From the NCBI GenBank assembly GCA_018716305.1, contig DVKB01000014.1:31975-95974 (forward strand): a DNA stretch of 64,000 nucleotides. Direction: 5' to 3'. The number at the start of each line of letters is the position of its first letter. Positions within the stretch are counted from its first letter, which is position 1. The translations under genes and the position numbers were made by a program. Under the pieces are notes generated by a model. That model did not search any database. It was not told the origin of the DNA and was given only the letters and a program-made list of their open reading frames with translations. The DNA is from Candidatus Scatomonas merdigallinarum (GTDB lineage: Bacteria > Bacillota > Clostridia > Lachnospirales > Lachnospiraceae). This document shows, one piece after another, positions 9,433-18,172 of this stretch.

Positions 9433-10796
9433 GAAACGGTTCCGGAGGAGCGGGAGTTCTCCTCCGGCAGAAGGGTTTTCCGGCAGCGGAGGTAGCAGAG
9501 GAGTCCCGTGAGATCCGCCGCGGCCCAGCCGATGGGAACGGACATCCAGATGCCGGTGACGCCAAGAAACGGAACGGAAGACAGAGTGTAGGCCAGGGCA
9601 ACCCGCAGCCCCAAGGAGATCACAGTGAGAACAATGGACATCATGGGCTTTTTCACAGCCCGGTAGAAGCCGTACAGCAAAAAGAGAATGCCGATGCCCC
9701 AGTAAAAGCTTCCTTCTACTCGCAGATACTCCACGCCTGCCGCCACAATAGCGGTTTCTGAGTGATCTACAAAAATATGCATCAGAGGGCGGGCAAACAG
9801 AAATACCACGGCGCTGACTCCCAGGCTGAAAAGCACTGAGGTGAGAACCGCGCAGCGGAATCCGGCAAAGACCCGCCCGGGTTTTCTGGCTCCATAGTTC
9901 TGGGCTACAAAGGTGGAAAAGGCATTTCCGAAATCCTGTACCGGCAGATAGGCGAAGGAGTCAATTTTTACCGCCGCGGCGAAAGCGGCCATAATGACAG
10001 AGCCGAAACTGTTGACCAGCCCCTGCACCATCAGAATGCCGAAATTCATGACAGACTGCTGAATGCAGGTGAGAAAGGAGAGGTTGGCAATTTCTTTCAT
10101 TACGGAACTCCGGAACCGCAGATGCCGGCGCTGAAGCCGCAGTTCCGGAAAGCGGGCCATGGTGTAGATCACTATGCCGGCACCGGACACATACTGGGAG
10201 AGTACTGTGGCAAAAGCGGCCCCTGCCACGCTCCATTGAAAACCTACCACAAAAAGCAGGTCCAGGCCTATATTCAGGAGAGCGGAAACCGCCAGAAAAA
10301 TCAGGGGCGTGACAGAATTTCCCACGGCCCGCAGCAGGGAGGCAAAATAATTGTACAGAAAAACAGCCGGGATCCCGGCAAATATGATCCAGAGATACTC
10401 TCTCATAAGGGGATACACATCGGAAGGAACCTGAAGAAGGCCCATAATGGGATCGATAAAAAGGAAGACAATGAAATTCATCACTGCCGCCACAGCGCCG
10501 ATCAGGAGAAAGGAATGAAAGATTCCGGCTTTCAGCCCCTCCTGGTCGCCCTCTCCGTACCGGATGGAGAATACGGCGCCGCTGCCCATGGAAAGCCCCA
10601 GAAGCACCGAGGTGAGAAAGGTCATAAGCGTATAGGCGGAACCCACCGCCGCCAGAGCGTCGGAGCCCACAAAACGTCCTACGATCAGAGTATCTGCCAC
10701 ATTGTAAAGCTGCTGCAGCAGGTTGCCCAGCATCAGGGGCAGGGCAAAACGGATCAGCCGGCGGAAAATCGGTCCCTGGGTCAGTTCAACATTCAT
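9429..10796 (-). CDS. MATE-family multidrug/cation antiporter
   Basis: A 455-residue, 12-helix protein. It shows the MATE N-terminus (GPIFRRLIRFALPLMLGNLLQQLYN, split here as GPIFRRLIRFALPLML then GNLLQQLYN), the DTLIVGRFVGSDALAAVG motif and a related second half (NYGARKPGRVFAGFR). Members export organic cations or other compounds using Na+ or H+ gradients. Two ATGs are possible. The first abuts the AAAGGAAG ribosome site, while the second, three codons later, has ideal nine-base spacing and gives MNVELTQG, so I use it. It is transcribed divergently from an Lrp-type regulator that is its likely controller. Confidence 0.93.
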   Translation of the reverse strand: MNVELTQGPIFRRLIRFALPLMLGNLLQQLYNVADTLIVGRFVGSDALAAVGSAYTLMTFLTSVLLGLSMGSGAVFSIRYGEGDQEGLKAGIFHSFLLIGAVAAVMNFIVFLFIDPIMGLLQVPSDVYPLMREYLWIIFAGIPAVFLYNYFASLLRAVGNSVTPLIFLAVSALLNIGLDLLFVVGFQWSVAGAAFATVLSQYVSGAGIVIYTMARFPELRLQRRHLRFRSSVMKEIANLSFLTCIQQSVMNFGILMVQGLVNSFGSVIMAAFAAAVKIDSFAYLPVQDFGNAFSTFVAQNYGARKPGRVFAGFRCAVLTSVLFSLGVSAVVFLFARPLMHIFVDHSETAIVAAGVEYLRVEGSFYWGIGILFLLYGFYRAVKKPMMSIVLTVISLGLRVALAYTLSSVPFLGVTGIWMSVPIGWAAADLTGLLCYLRCRKTLLPEENSRSSGTVS

Positions 10797-10903
10797 GATT
10801 GCCATCTTCCTTTCACTGTGATAAATTGAATCTATCGAATCGTAATTATTTTATTTCTGAAACATACAAATGTCAATATCATACTTTCAAAAGGAGTGGT
10901 TAC

Positions 10904-11362
10904 ATGTTTCTGGACGGACTGAATGAACTGGATCAGAAAATCCTGAGCCTTCTGATCGAGAACGCCAGGCTTTCCTATTCAGAGATCGGGGAGAGGGTAG
11001 GGCTCTCCCGGGTGGCCGTAAAGGCCAGAATTCAGGGAATGGAGGAGAGCGGAATAATCGAGGAATACACGGCGGTAGTCAATCCCCAGAAAATCAGCGG
11101 CGCTGTATCCTGTTATTTCGATATTGAAACCAGGCCGGAGGCCCTGGAGGAGGTGTCGGAACAGCTCTGCGCCAACGAAGCGGTGACGCAGATCTACCGG
11201 ATGACGGGAAACTGCCGGCTCCATGTCCATGCGGTGGCAGCGGGACAGGAGGAAATGGAGCGGCTGATCCGGGAGGAGATGGACCGGCTGCCGGGCGTGA
11301 TCCGGCTGGAAAGCCATGTGATTTTAAGCAGGATCAAGGATGTGAAGGGACTGCGGCTGTAG
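10904..11362 (+). CDS. Lrp/AsnC-family transcriptional regulator
   Basis: A 152-residue protein. An N-terminal helix-turn-helix (LDQKILSLLIENARLSYSEIG then GLSRVAVKARIQGMEE) is followed by the RAM/AsnC ligand domain (AVSCYFDIETRPEALEEV...). AAGGAG at 10891-10896 fixes the start. The length is standard. The gene lies head-to-head with the MATE exporter, with 107 bases between starts. That AT-rich gap holds a direct repeat of GAATC (GAATC-TATC-GAATC near 10830) that could be part of a binding site. The effector, perhaps an amino acid, is not evident. Confidence 0.92.
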   Translation: MFLDGLNELDQKILSLLIENARLSYSEIGERVGLSRVAVKARIQGMEESGIIEEYTAVVNPQKISGAVSCYFDIETRPEALEEVSEQLCANEAVTQIYRMTGNCRLHVHAVAAGQEEMERLIREEMDRLPGVIRLESHVILSRIKDVKGLRL

Positions 11363-11389
11363 CTCCCGGAAAGAGGAGGGGTTGTTCAG

Positions 11390-12973
11390 ATGTATAAAGT
11401 ACTGATTGCGGATGACGAGATAAAAGTCTGCCAGTTGATAGAAAGTCTTGTAGACTGGGAAAAAATGGATCTTCAGCTGGTTTCCATGGTTCACAACGGA
11501 CTGGAGGCGGTAAAGGCTGTGGAGGAATCAGCCCCGGATATCGTAATCGCGGACATACGCATGCCGGAATTGGACGGGCTTTCTCTGCTGCGCAGAATCA
11601 AGGAAGCAAAAAGAGACATCAATTTTCTCATTGTCAGCGGGTACAGAAATTTTGAATACGTCAGGGATGCTCTGCAAAATGAAGCGGAAGATTATCTTCT
11701 GAAGCCGATCCGCAGGGCAGAGTTAAATGAGGCTCTAAAAAAAATTATTGAAAAGAGAAACAGGAAGCAGGAAATCTCCCGTAATGTAAGCAGTCTCCGC
11801 CAGGGCGGGTTTGTCCGGGAACTGCTGGAACATCAGACAGAAGAGGATTATCCGGTTTCCTATGAAAAAGTCAACGAAGAATTTCATTGTACCTTCAGCG
11901 GTGGAACTGTAACAGCCTTCGCTGTCAAGATGGACATATGGACCAGTCAGAATCTGACGGAAAATCTTTCTGTACTGGGGAAAAGAGCGATGCAGATAAT
12001 CCGCAGGGAAATGGAAAAAAACGGATTTTGGCCTTATATGGCTGTAAAAAAGGATCTGATACTCTGTATTGTAGAGGGAGCGGATATACAGTCGGAAAAT
12101 TTTAAAAACGGACTTCGGCATATTATCCGGAATATTCATGCCGTCAGTGATCAGACCATGAAGGTTCGCGCGGCAATAGGGGCGGGCGGCTCAGGACAGT
12201 TCCGTGATCTGTACCGTCTGTCTTTCCAGGCTCAGAAACTGGTATGGGATCGTCTGTGGATGGAAAGGGCGGACATTATTTTTGCCGGTGGGGACGAGAG
12301 AGACGGTTCTGTACATGAGTTTTTTTCATATGGGATGCAGAGAGATTTTAAAAATGCGGCGGAGTGTCTGAATCAAGAGCAAGTTCTCGCTGTCATGGAA
12401 CGGGTTGCAGAAAAATATAAAGGAAAGCAGCTGTCTGGGCAGGGATGGAAACTGTATGAAGCCTATGAAAAAATGTTTTCCATGGTTGGGGATATGATCC
12501 GGAAAATAGATCCGTCCGCGGAACTGGCGGATGACTATAGAACGGCTTCTATCCGGCTCCGTATGTGCGGCAGCCTGACGGAAATGCATCGGTTTGCGAA
12601 AGAAACCGTAGAGCATCTGTTTGGTGAGATCAGAAAAAACAGGGAACTCCTGAACCGGAAACCTGTCCGGGACGCGAAACAGTATATCCTGCAGCACTTC
12701 GCGGAGGAATTGACCCTGGAAGAGGTAAGCAGCAGGGCGGGACTGAATCCGGCCTACTTTTCTACTGTCTTTAAAGGAGAGACAGGGCAGACATTTACAG
12801 AGTATCTCGCGGATATACGAATAGAAAAAGCTAAAGAACTGCTGCTTCAGAATGAATTTTCTGTCTCGGAGGTGGCCTGGCGCGTGGGATACAGAGATGA
12901 AAAATATTTTATGCGGGTGTTTAAGAAAAAAGTAGGTCTTACTGCCGCCAAATACAGAAAACTTTACGGGTGA
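11390..12973 (+). CDS. Response regulator, YesN-type (receiver plus AraC helix-turn-helix)
   Basis: A 527-residue regulator. Residues 1-120 are a receiver domain with acidic pocket D8-D9 and phosphoacceptor D55 in DIVIADIRMPELDG, ending in a KPI motif. A long middle region (about 120-420) has no family I recognise. The C-terminal 100 residues hold the two AraC helix-turn-helices (LTLEEVSSRAGLNPAYFS and FSVSEVAWRVGYRDEKYF). Such proteins pair with YesM-type kinases and usually control sugar uptake and glycoside hydrolase genes. It is followed directly by such a kinase, and the transporter and glycosidase genes downstream are natural targets. Confidence 0.93.
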   Translation: MYKVLIADDEIKVCQLIESLVDWEKMDLQLVSMVHNGLEAVKAVEESAPDIVIADIRMPELDGLSLLRRIKEAKRDINFLIVSGYRNFEYVRDALQNEAEDYLLKPIRRAELNEALKKIIEKRNRKQEISRNVSSLRQGGFVRELLEHQTEEDYPVSYEKVNEEFHCTFSGGTVTAFAVKMDIWTSQNLTENLSVLGKRAMQIIRREMEKNGFWPYMAVKKDLILCIVEGADIQSENFKNGLRHIIRNIHAVSDQTMKVRAAIGAGGSGQFRDLYRLSFQAQKLVWDRLWMERADIIFAGGDERDGSVHEFFSYGMQRDFKNAAECLNQEQVLAVMERVAEKYKGKQLSGQGWKLYEAYEKMFSMVGDMIRKIDPSAELADDYRTASIRLRMCGSLTEMHRFAKETVEHLFGEIRKNRELLNRKPVRDAKQYILQHFAEELTLEEVSSRAGLNPAYFSTVFKGETGQTFTEYLADIRIEKAKELLLQNEFSVSEVAWRVGYRDEKYFMRVFKKKVGLTAAKYRKLYG

Positions 12974-12984
12974 GGGAAGGTATT

Positions 12985-14010
12985 ATGAAAACGTTAAGGG
13001 GTCGTTTGAAAGTATTCGCGGCGGGCCTGCTCCTTCTGTGGATATTGGACGGGGTTCTTGCTCTGCTGGTTCTGCCCCATACTGCTTTTGCGGAGGGTAC
13101 AGCTTTTTTTATATTCCATTTTGGAGCGGCTGCGCTTTTGTCAGTTGTTTTCTGGAGATGGGTCTGCTGTCCATTTAGAAAAACAGAAAAGGCTATGGAC
13201 GATTTTGGAAAAGGATATGTAGATCAGAGTGTACTCCAAAGTCAGCTTCCGGTATCAGAAGGGTATCTGGAAATGATCCGGCAGTTTGACTCTGTTGTAG
13301 ACAGAAAAAAACTTTTGGAGCTGTCCGTGGAACAATCCAGGCTGATTGCCCTGCAAAATCAGATGAATCCTCATTTCCTTTATAATACCCTGGATGCGAT
13401 CCGGGGAGATGCCTTGAGGGCGGGCATGACAGAGCTGGCGCAGACCATGGAATCCTTATCCCTGTTTTTAAGCTATTCGATTTCTGAATTGGACAAATAC
13501 GCCACCATTGGGGAGGAAATCTGTAATGTCAGGGATTATTTTCAGGTTCAGCAGTATCGTTTCGGGCAAAAGCTGAAACTGCATGTGGATTTATCTGACG
13601 CGGACCCGGAAGTAAATGATTATTATATTACCCGAATGACGCTGCAGCCCCTGGTGGAAAACGCCATCTGCCATGGATTAGAGAGAAAAGCGTCTATGGG
13701 AACCGTTACGGTAAAAGTTATTCAGACAGAAAAGAAAGTCCTTCTGCTGGTGTCAGACGACGGCGTGGGCATGACGCAGGCAGAAACAGACCGGCTGAAC
13801 CGGCTGCTGCACAGTCCGGGCGTTTTAATGGCCGGGCAGAAAAGGAAGGGCGGCATAGCTCTGAATAATGTGAATGCGCGCATGAAACTGTTGTTCGGAG
13901 ATGAATATGGATTGACAGTTTTCGCGCAGCAGGGCATCGGATGTACCGTTCAGGTGAAATGTCCTGTTCTGACGAGGAATATCTATGAAAAAAGAACTTC
14001 TGAGCATTGA
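12985..14010 (+). CDS. YesM-type sensor histidine kinase lacking an extracellular sensor domain
   Basis: A 341-residue kinase of the LytS/YesM group. Membrane segments span about residues 10-30 and 40-60, separated by only about nine residues (PHTAFAEGT). The catalytic part is normal: H130 in QNQMNPHFLYNTLDA, the N-box VENAICHG, DDGVGM, and GGIALNNVNARM. Typical YesM proteins are near 580 residues with a large external Cache-type domain, which is absent here. GGGAAGG seven bases upstream supports this ATG; a GTG at 12970 overlapping the regulator stop is possible. The last 26 bases overlap the next gene, implying coupled synthesis. How it detects a signal is discussed in findings. Confidence 0.92.
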   Translation: MKTLRGRLKVFAAGLLLLWILDGVLALLVLPHTAFAEGTAFFIFHFGAAALLSVVFWRWVCCPFRKTEKAMDDFGKGYVDQSVLQSQLPVSEGYLEMIRQFDSVVDRKKLLELSVEQSRLIALQNQMNPHFLYNTLDAIRGDALRAGMTELAQTMESLSLFLSYSISELDKYATIGEEICNVRDYFQVQQYRFGQKLKLHVDLSDADPEVNDYYITRMTLQPLVENAICHGLERKASMGTVTVKVIQTEKKVLLLVSDDGVGMTQAETDRLNRLLHSPGVLMAGQKRKGGIALNNVNARMKLLFGDEYGLTVFAQQGIGCTVQVKCPVLTRNIYEKRTSEH

Positions 14011-15403
14011 AAATGGAATATGCTTCAGCGGAGGGCAGAAATCTATGTATTCCATTTTTCTCCGGGTTTTTGCCGGGGATATTATGGGGATTCTGTCAGA
14101 TAACCATCCGGATCTTGAGAACATGCTGGGCATTGTCAGCGGACGTAAAAAAATAGATTATGGAAGAGTGTATCTCAAAGAAACGCTACTTCGGGAGCCG
14201 GAAAATCTGCCGGTTCTGAAAGAGCAGGTTACTGTGGTCAGTTCAAAGGCAGCTTTGATTCCCAATCTCACCATTGCGCAGAATATGTTCGCCATTCAGC
14301 GGAAAACAAATATTTTTTTCAGGAAAAAAGAAAGTGAATTTAAACTGAGAAAATATATGGATTTGTTCGGAATACGTCTGTCCGTTGACACGCCGGTAAA
14401 AAAACTGGATATTGTACAGAGAATTGAATTAGAAATATTGAAGGCCTGGCTTCTGAAGCATCCAATCATTCTTCTGGATCTTCGCAGTATTTATCTTTCA
14501 GAGGAAGAACTTCAAGCGCTGAAACGATACCTTTGCCGTTACAGAAATCATGAATGTGCTGTTTTAATTTTTGATCAGAACATAAACCGGCTGTTTTTCC
14601 TTACAGACAAAATTTCTGTCCTGTCAGGCGGAAAAACCATAGGCAACTTTCTGTGTGAAGAACAAATAAGACAGAAACTTTTGAAGCTGTATTTGAGCCC
14701 GAAGGCAAAAGAAACATCTGCGGCTGCCGAAAAATCCGGGAAAAAGATCTTTTCCCTGGAGCATGTTAATCTCCCGGGGCTTCCGGAACTGAATTTTTCT
14801 GTGCGGGCAGGGGAGACAGTGCTCCTTCAGATTCCCGACTGGAGAGCGTCCGAAAAACTGATTGCCCTTTTTAAAGGGGAAATACAACAGAAAAGCGGAG
14901 AGATATGGATCGGAAAAAACAAGTATCAGGCAAAAGGAGCGGCAAACGGACCGAAACAGTCGCTGGTGGTGATGGAGCCCCCATATCTTGGATCCCTATT
15001 TTATAATCTGAATGTATATGATAACTTCTGCATCGCGAGAGGGTGTATTCGAAAAGGACTCTGGTCAGATAAAAAATGCCGTCAAAGTGTTCGGGAATAC
15101 ATCCGGAAAATATTCGGCCGTGATATTTCAGAGCGGAAGCTATCTGAATTAAGCCCTGGGGAGACTCAAAAGCTGGTATGGTTCCGATGGATTTTTTACG
15201 CGCCGGCAGTTCTGGTCTGCGCGGATCCTTTTGACAGCGCGGATATGAGTCTCCGCAGTGACGTGGAAGAATATCTTTCCCTGCTGGCCGGACGGGGAAC
15301 CGCGCTGGTGCTTATTGCCAGAAGCGACCGGACCTATTCCGGAATTCGCGGCCGGTGCATCCGAATTACAGATATATTCCAGGCGCAGTCAAAGGGGCTG
15401 TGA
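13985..15403 (+). CDS. Degenerate (probably ATPase-dead) paralogue of sugar ABC ATPases
   Basis: A 472-residue protein with the two-domain layout of RbsA/MglA ATPases but without their catalytic residues. Aligned by eye to the intact RbsA downstream, Walker A GENGAGKST becomes SDNHPDLEN (residues 38-46, Lys replaced by Leu44). Walker B LDEP becomes LDLR (D165, then Leu166), and the switch His is lost (IFDQN). In the second half the glycine loop becomes PDWRASE (residues 284-290) and Walker B reads VLVCADPF. Structural stretches persist, such as LTIAQNMFAI and LSELSPGETQKLV. The frame is long and open, so this is a maintained gene, not a pseudogene. It overlaps the kinase gene by 26 bases, pointing to a regulatory role with the kinase. 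Confidence 0.82.
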   Translation: MKKELLSIENGICFSGGQKSMYSIFLRVFAGDIMGILSDNHPDLENMLGIVSGRKKIDYGRVYLKETLLREPENLPVLKEQVTVVSSKAALIPNLTIAQNMFAIQRKTNIFFRKKESEFKLRKYMDLFGIRLSVDTPVKKLDIVQRIELEILKAWLLKHPIILLDLRSIYLSEEELQALKRYLCRYRNHECAVLIFDQNINRLFFLTDKISVLSGGKTIGNFLCEEQIRQKLLKLYLSPKAKETSAAAEKSGKKIFSLEHVNLPGLPELNFSVRAGETVLLQIPDWRASEKLIALFKGEIQQKSGEIWIGKNKYQAKGAANGPKQSLVVMEPPYLGSLFYNLNVYDNFCIARGCIRKGLWSDKKCRQSVREYIRKIFGRDISERKLSELSPGETQKLVWFRWIFYAPAVLVCADPFDSADMSLRSDVEEYLSLLAGRGTALVLIARSDRTYSGIRGRCIRITDIFQAQSKGL

Positions 15404-15423
15404 AAAAACATAGCTCAAAACAA

Positions 15424-15465
15424 AGAAGGACCAAGGGTGAAAAATAAGCCCAAGGTCCTTCTTTT
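15424..15465 (+). terminator. Terminator after the regulatory three-gene unit
   Basis: AAGAAGGACC and GGTCCTTCTT pair, with an inner GGG/CCC stem, followed by TTTT. It separates the regulatory genes from the transporter operon. Confidence 0.85.
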
Positions 15466-15510
15466 GCTGTAAAGATCTAAAAAATGTCCACTTTTTCCAA
15501 TCTATGTTAG

Positions 15511-15539
15511 TTGTTCAAAAACAGAAAAATGAATATGAT
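15511..15539 (+). promoter_or_regulatory. Promoter for the sugar transporter operon
   Basis: TTGTTC at 15511-15516, 17-base spacer, TATGAT at 15534-15539. The weak -35 suits an activated promoter, for example one under the AraC-type regulator upstream. Confidence 0.55.
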
Positions 15540-15597
15540 GTAAGCAGTGAATCGGACCGATCATCGTGACATCACAGAGAGGAGGTGCAGTAGGAGC

Positions 15598-17085
15598 GTG
15601 TATCAGGGAGAGTATATTCTTGAGATGCGGAATATTGTAAAAGTTTTTCCGGGGGTGCGGGCTCTGGACGGTATGAGCATAAAAATACGTCCCGGGACAG
15701 TGCATGCTATTGCCGGAGAAAACGGCGCGGGAAAATCTACGCTGATGAAAGTCATTAACGGGGATTATGCTCCGGAAGAGGGGGAAGTAGTCTACAAAGG
15801 AAAAACTTTAGGGAAGCGGACGATTATGGAAACAATTCAGATGGGGATTTCCATGATCCGCCAGGAAATGAACCCCATCCGTCAGATGACCATCGCGGAA
15901 AATATTTTTCTGGGCCGGGAACCGCAGAAAAGAAAAGGCTTTGTAGATTTTAAAAAGCTCAACGAAAATACCAACGAATTGCTGAAAGAACTGAATATGC
16001 CCTTTGAAGCGTCTCAGAAAATGGATACGCTCAGTATAGCGGCGCAGCAGCAGGTGGAGATCGCCAAGGCGATCAGCTGCAATGCTTCTGTAATCATCAT
16101 GGATGAACCCACATCGGCTATTTCCGATCATGAAATAGAAATATTATTTGAGCAGATTCGAAATCTGAAAAGGAAGGGAGTCGCGATTATTTATATTACC
16201 CATAAAATGGATGAAATTATGGAAATCGCGGACGAAGTAACCATCATCCGAGACGGCGCGTGGATCAGTTCCGGCCCCATCGGCGATTATACCAGCGATA
16301 AAATTATATCTCTGATGGTGGGAAGAAAAATTTCCAATATTTTTCCGAAGGAGAAGGCGCCTATTGGGGACACCGTATTGGAAATCAGAGAACTTTGCAG
16401 CAGAGGTGTATTCAGGAATATAAGCTTCTCCGTAAAAGAGGGAGAAATCCTCGGATTTGCCGGACTGGTGGGCGCAGGACGCTCAGAGGTGATGAGGGCG
16501 GTCTTTGGGCTGGATGAATATCAGTCGGGAGAGATCTTCGTAAATGGGAAAAAAGCAGAGATTCACAGGACAGAAGATGCTATTGCCGCCGGAATCGCCA
16601 TGGTGTCAGAAGATCGAAGAGCGGAGGGAATCATCCCTGTTCGTTCCGCGAGAGAAAATATTACGCTGCCGTTTATAAAAAAATTCAGGAAGCATGGTCT
16701 TATCAGCAAAAAAGCGGAAAGCAGAACGGCGGAAAAAATGATTGAAAAATTCCAGATCAAGGTTTCCACCCCGGAACAGGAGATACGGAATCTGTCCGGG
16801 GGAAATCAGCAGAAGGTAATTCTCGCGAAATGGCTGCTGGGAAACCCCAAAGTACTGATTTTGGATGAACCTACCAGGGGGATTGACGTGGGATCCAAGT
16901 CAGAAATACACCGGCTGATGTGCGAGTACGCGAAACAGGGTCTGGCAATTATCATGATCTCCTCGGAACTGCCGGAAGTGCTGGGGATGAGCGACCGGAT
17001 TATAGTCATGCGGGAAGGGCGCATATCCGGAGAGCTCATCCGTGAGGAAGCAGATCAGGAAGCGATTATGCGTCTGGCTACATGA
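15598..17085 (+). CDS. Ribose/galactose-type sugar ABC transporter, double ATPase subunit
   Basis: A roughly 495-residue tandem ATPase of the RbsA/MglA/XylG family that powers sugar import. The first domain has intact Walker A (GENGAGKST, K46), signature region LSIAAQQQVEIAKA, Walker B IIMDEPTSA and ITHK. The second has the family-typical variant GLVGAGRSE, LSGGNQQKVILAKW and ILDEPTRGID. I place the start at GTG 15598, giving MYQGEYILEMRNIVKVFPG; a GTG at 15547 would add 17 unlike residues. GGAGG lies 12 bases upstream. Permease and binding-protein genes follow. This is the intact counterpart of the degenerate paralogue upstream. Confidence 0.94.
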   Translation: MYQGEYILEMRNIVKVFPGVRALDGMSIKIRPGTVHAIAGENGAGKSTLMKVINGDYAPEEGEVVYKGKTLGKRTIMETIQMGISMIRQEMNPIRQMTIAENIFLGREPQKRKGFVDFKKLNENTNELLKELNMPFEASQKMDTLSIAAQQQVEIAKAISCNASVIIMDEPTSAISDHEIEILFEQIRNLKRKGVAIIYITHKMDEIMEIADEVTIIRDGAWISSGPIGDYTSDKIISLMVGRKISNIFPKEKAPIGDTVLEIRELCSRGVFRNISFSVKEGEILGFAGLVGAGRSEVMRAVFGLDEYQSGEIFVNGKKAEIHRTEDAIAAGIAMVSEDRRAEGIIPVRSARENITLPFIKKFRKHGLISKKAESRTAEKMIEKFQIKVSTPEQEIRNLSGGNQQKVILAKWLLGNPKVLILDEPTRGIDVGSKSEIHRLMCEYAKQGLAIIMISSELPEVLGMSDRIIVMREGRISGELIREEADQEAIMRLAT

Positions 17086-17108
17086 GAAGGAAGAGAGGTA
17101 AACAGCTT

Positions 17109-18113
17109 ATGAAAAAGGAGAGAAAAAAATTCAGCTTCGCGGAGTTTTATAATAAATTCGGAGTGGTAACAATTCTGGTGATTGTTTTTATAGTAGCCTC
17201 GGTGCTGTCGCCCAATTTTCTGAAGCTGACAAACCTTACCAATGTTCTGCGGCAGATTGTGGTGGTAACCGTCATCGGCTGCGGCGCTACCTTTGTACTG
17301 ATCACTGCCCAGATCAATATTGCCTATGATTCCCTGATTGCCTGTATCGGATGCACTGCCTGCATCGCCATGGTGGGAACAAAAAATCTTTTGGCGGCGG
17401 TAATCGCGGGGGTTGCCCTGGGCGCTTTGATCGGATATTTTTACGGATTCTGCGTGACGAAATTTTCTATGCCCGGATTTATCGTCGGCCTGGCCATTGA
17501 CACCATTGCCTCCGGCGCGATCCTGCTGGCTACCAATGGAAATCCGGTTTCTCAGCTGGGAGCCTTTACCGTGATCGGACAGGGACATATTTTCGGAGTG
17601 ATTCCGATTTCCGTTGTAATTATGTTTGCTGTATTGATTCTGAGCTATATTATCCTGAATAAAACCTGTTTTGGCCGGAAAGTCTACGCGGTGGGAGGCA
17701 ACCGCACTGCCGCCATCGCCTCCGGCATCGACGCGGACAAGGTGATTCGCACCGTGTATGTATACGATGGAATTATGACAGCTATCGCGGCTATCATCTT
17801 CATGTCCCGGCTCTCCTCCGGACAGCCTTCGGCAGGGGTCGGTTATGCTTTTGACGCGATTACCGCTGTGGTAGTAGGCGGTGTATCCATCTACGGCGGA
17901 ACCGGAAATGTCATGGGAACTATAGTAGGAGCGGCCATCGTAGGAATCTTAAATAATCTGATGAATCTGAAAAATGTCACCAGCTACTGGCAGGATATTA
18001 TTTCCGGCATAGTCATCCTGCTGGCGGTCCTGATGGATGTGATGACAAAACGCGCGTCAGCCAACGCCATCAAAAAGGCAATGGCTGACAGAACGGAGAA
18101 AGCATCGGCGTAA
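17109..18113 (+). CDS. Ribose-type sugar ABC transporter permease
   Basis: A 334-residue integral membrane protein of the RbsC family. It begins with a basic cytoplasmic tail and then about eight to ten hydrophobic segments (GVVTILVIVFIVASVLSP near the N-terminus). The conserved GRKVYAVGGNRTAAIASGI coupling loop is followed by AVVVGGVSIYGGTGNVMGT. The ATG at 17109 follows AGAGAGG; an ATG at 17082 overlapping the ATPase stop codon is the alternative. Location between ATPase and binding protein confirms the assignment. The sugar is not identifiable from sequence; the neighbouring glycosidases make a pentose the best guess. Confidence 0.94.
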   Translation: MKKERKKFSFAEFYNKFGVVTILVIVFIVASVLSPNFLKLTNLTNVLRQIVVVTVIGCGATFVLITAQINIAYDSLIACIGCTACIAMVGTKNLLAAVIAGVALGALIGYFYGFCVTKFSMPGFIVGLAIDTIASGAILLATNGNPVSQLGAFTVIGQGHIFGVIPISVVIMFAVLILSYIILNKTCFGRKVYAVGGNRTAAIASGIDADKVIRTVYVYDGIMTAIAAIIFMSRLSSGQPSAGVGYAFDAITAVVVGGVSIYGGTGNVMGTIVGAAIVGILNNLMNLKNVTSYWQDIISGIVILLAVLMDVMTKRASANAIKKAMADRTEKASA

Positions 18114-18172
18114 GGAACCTTATGGGGAAACCCCGATAAGATAAAAAATTAATATGACAGGGAGGGAAAAGA

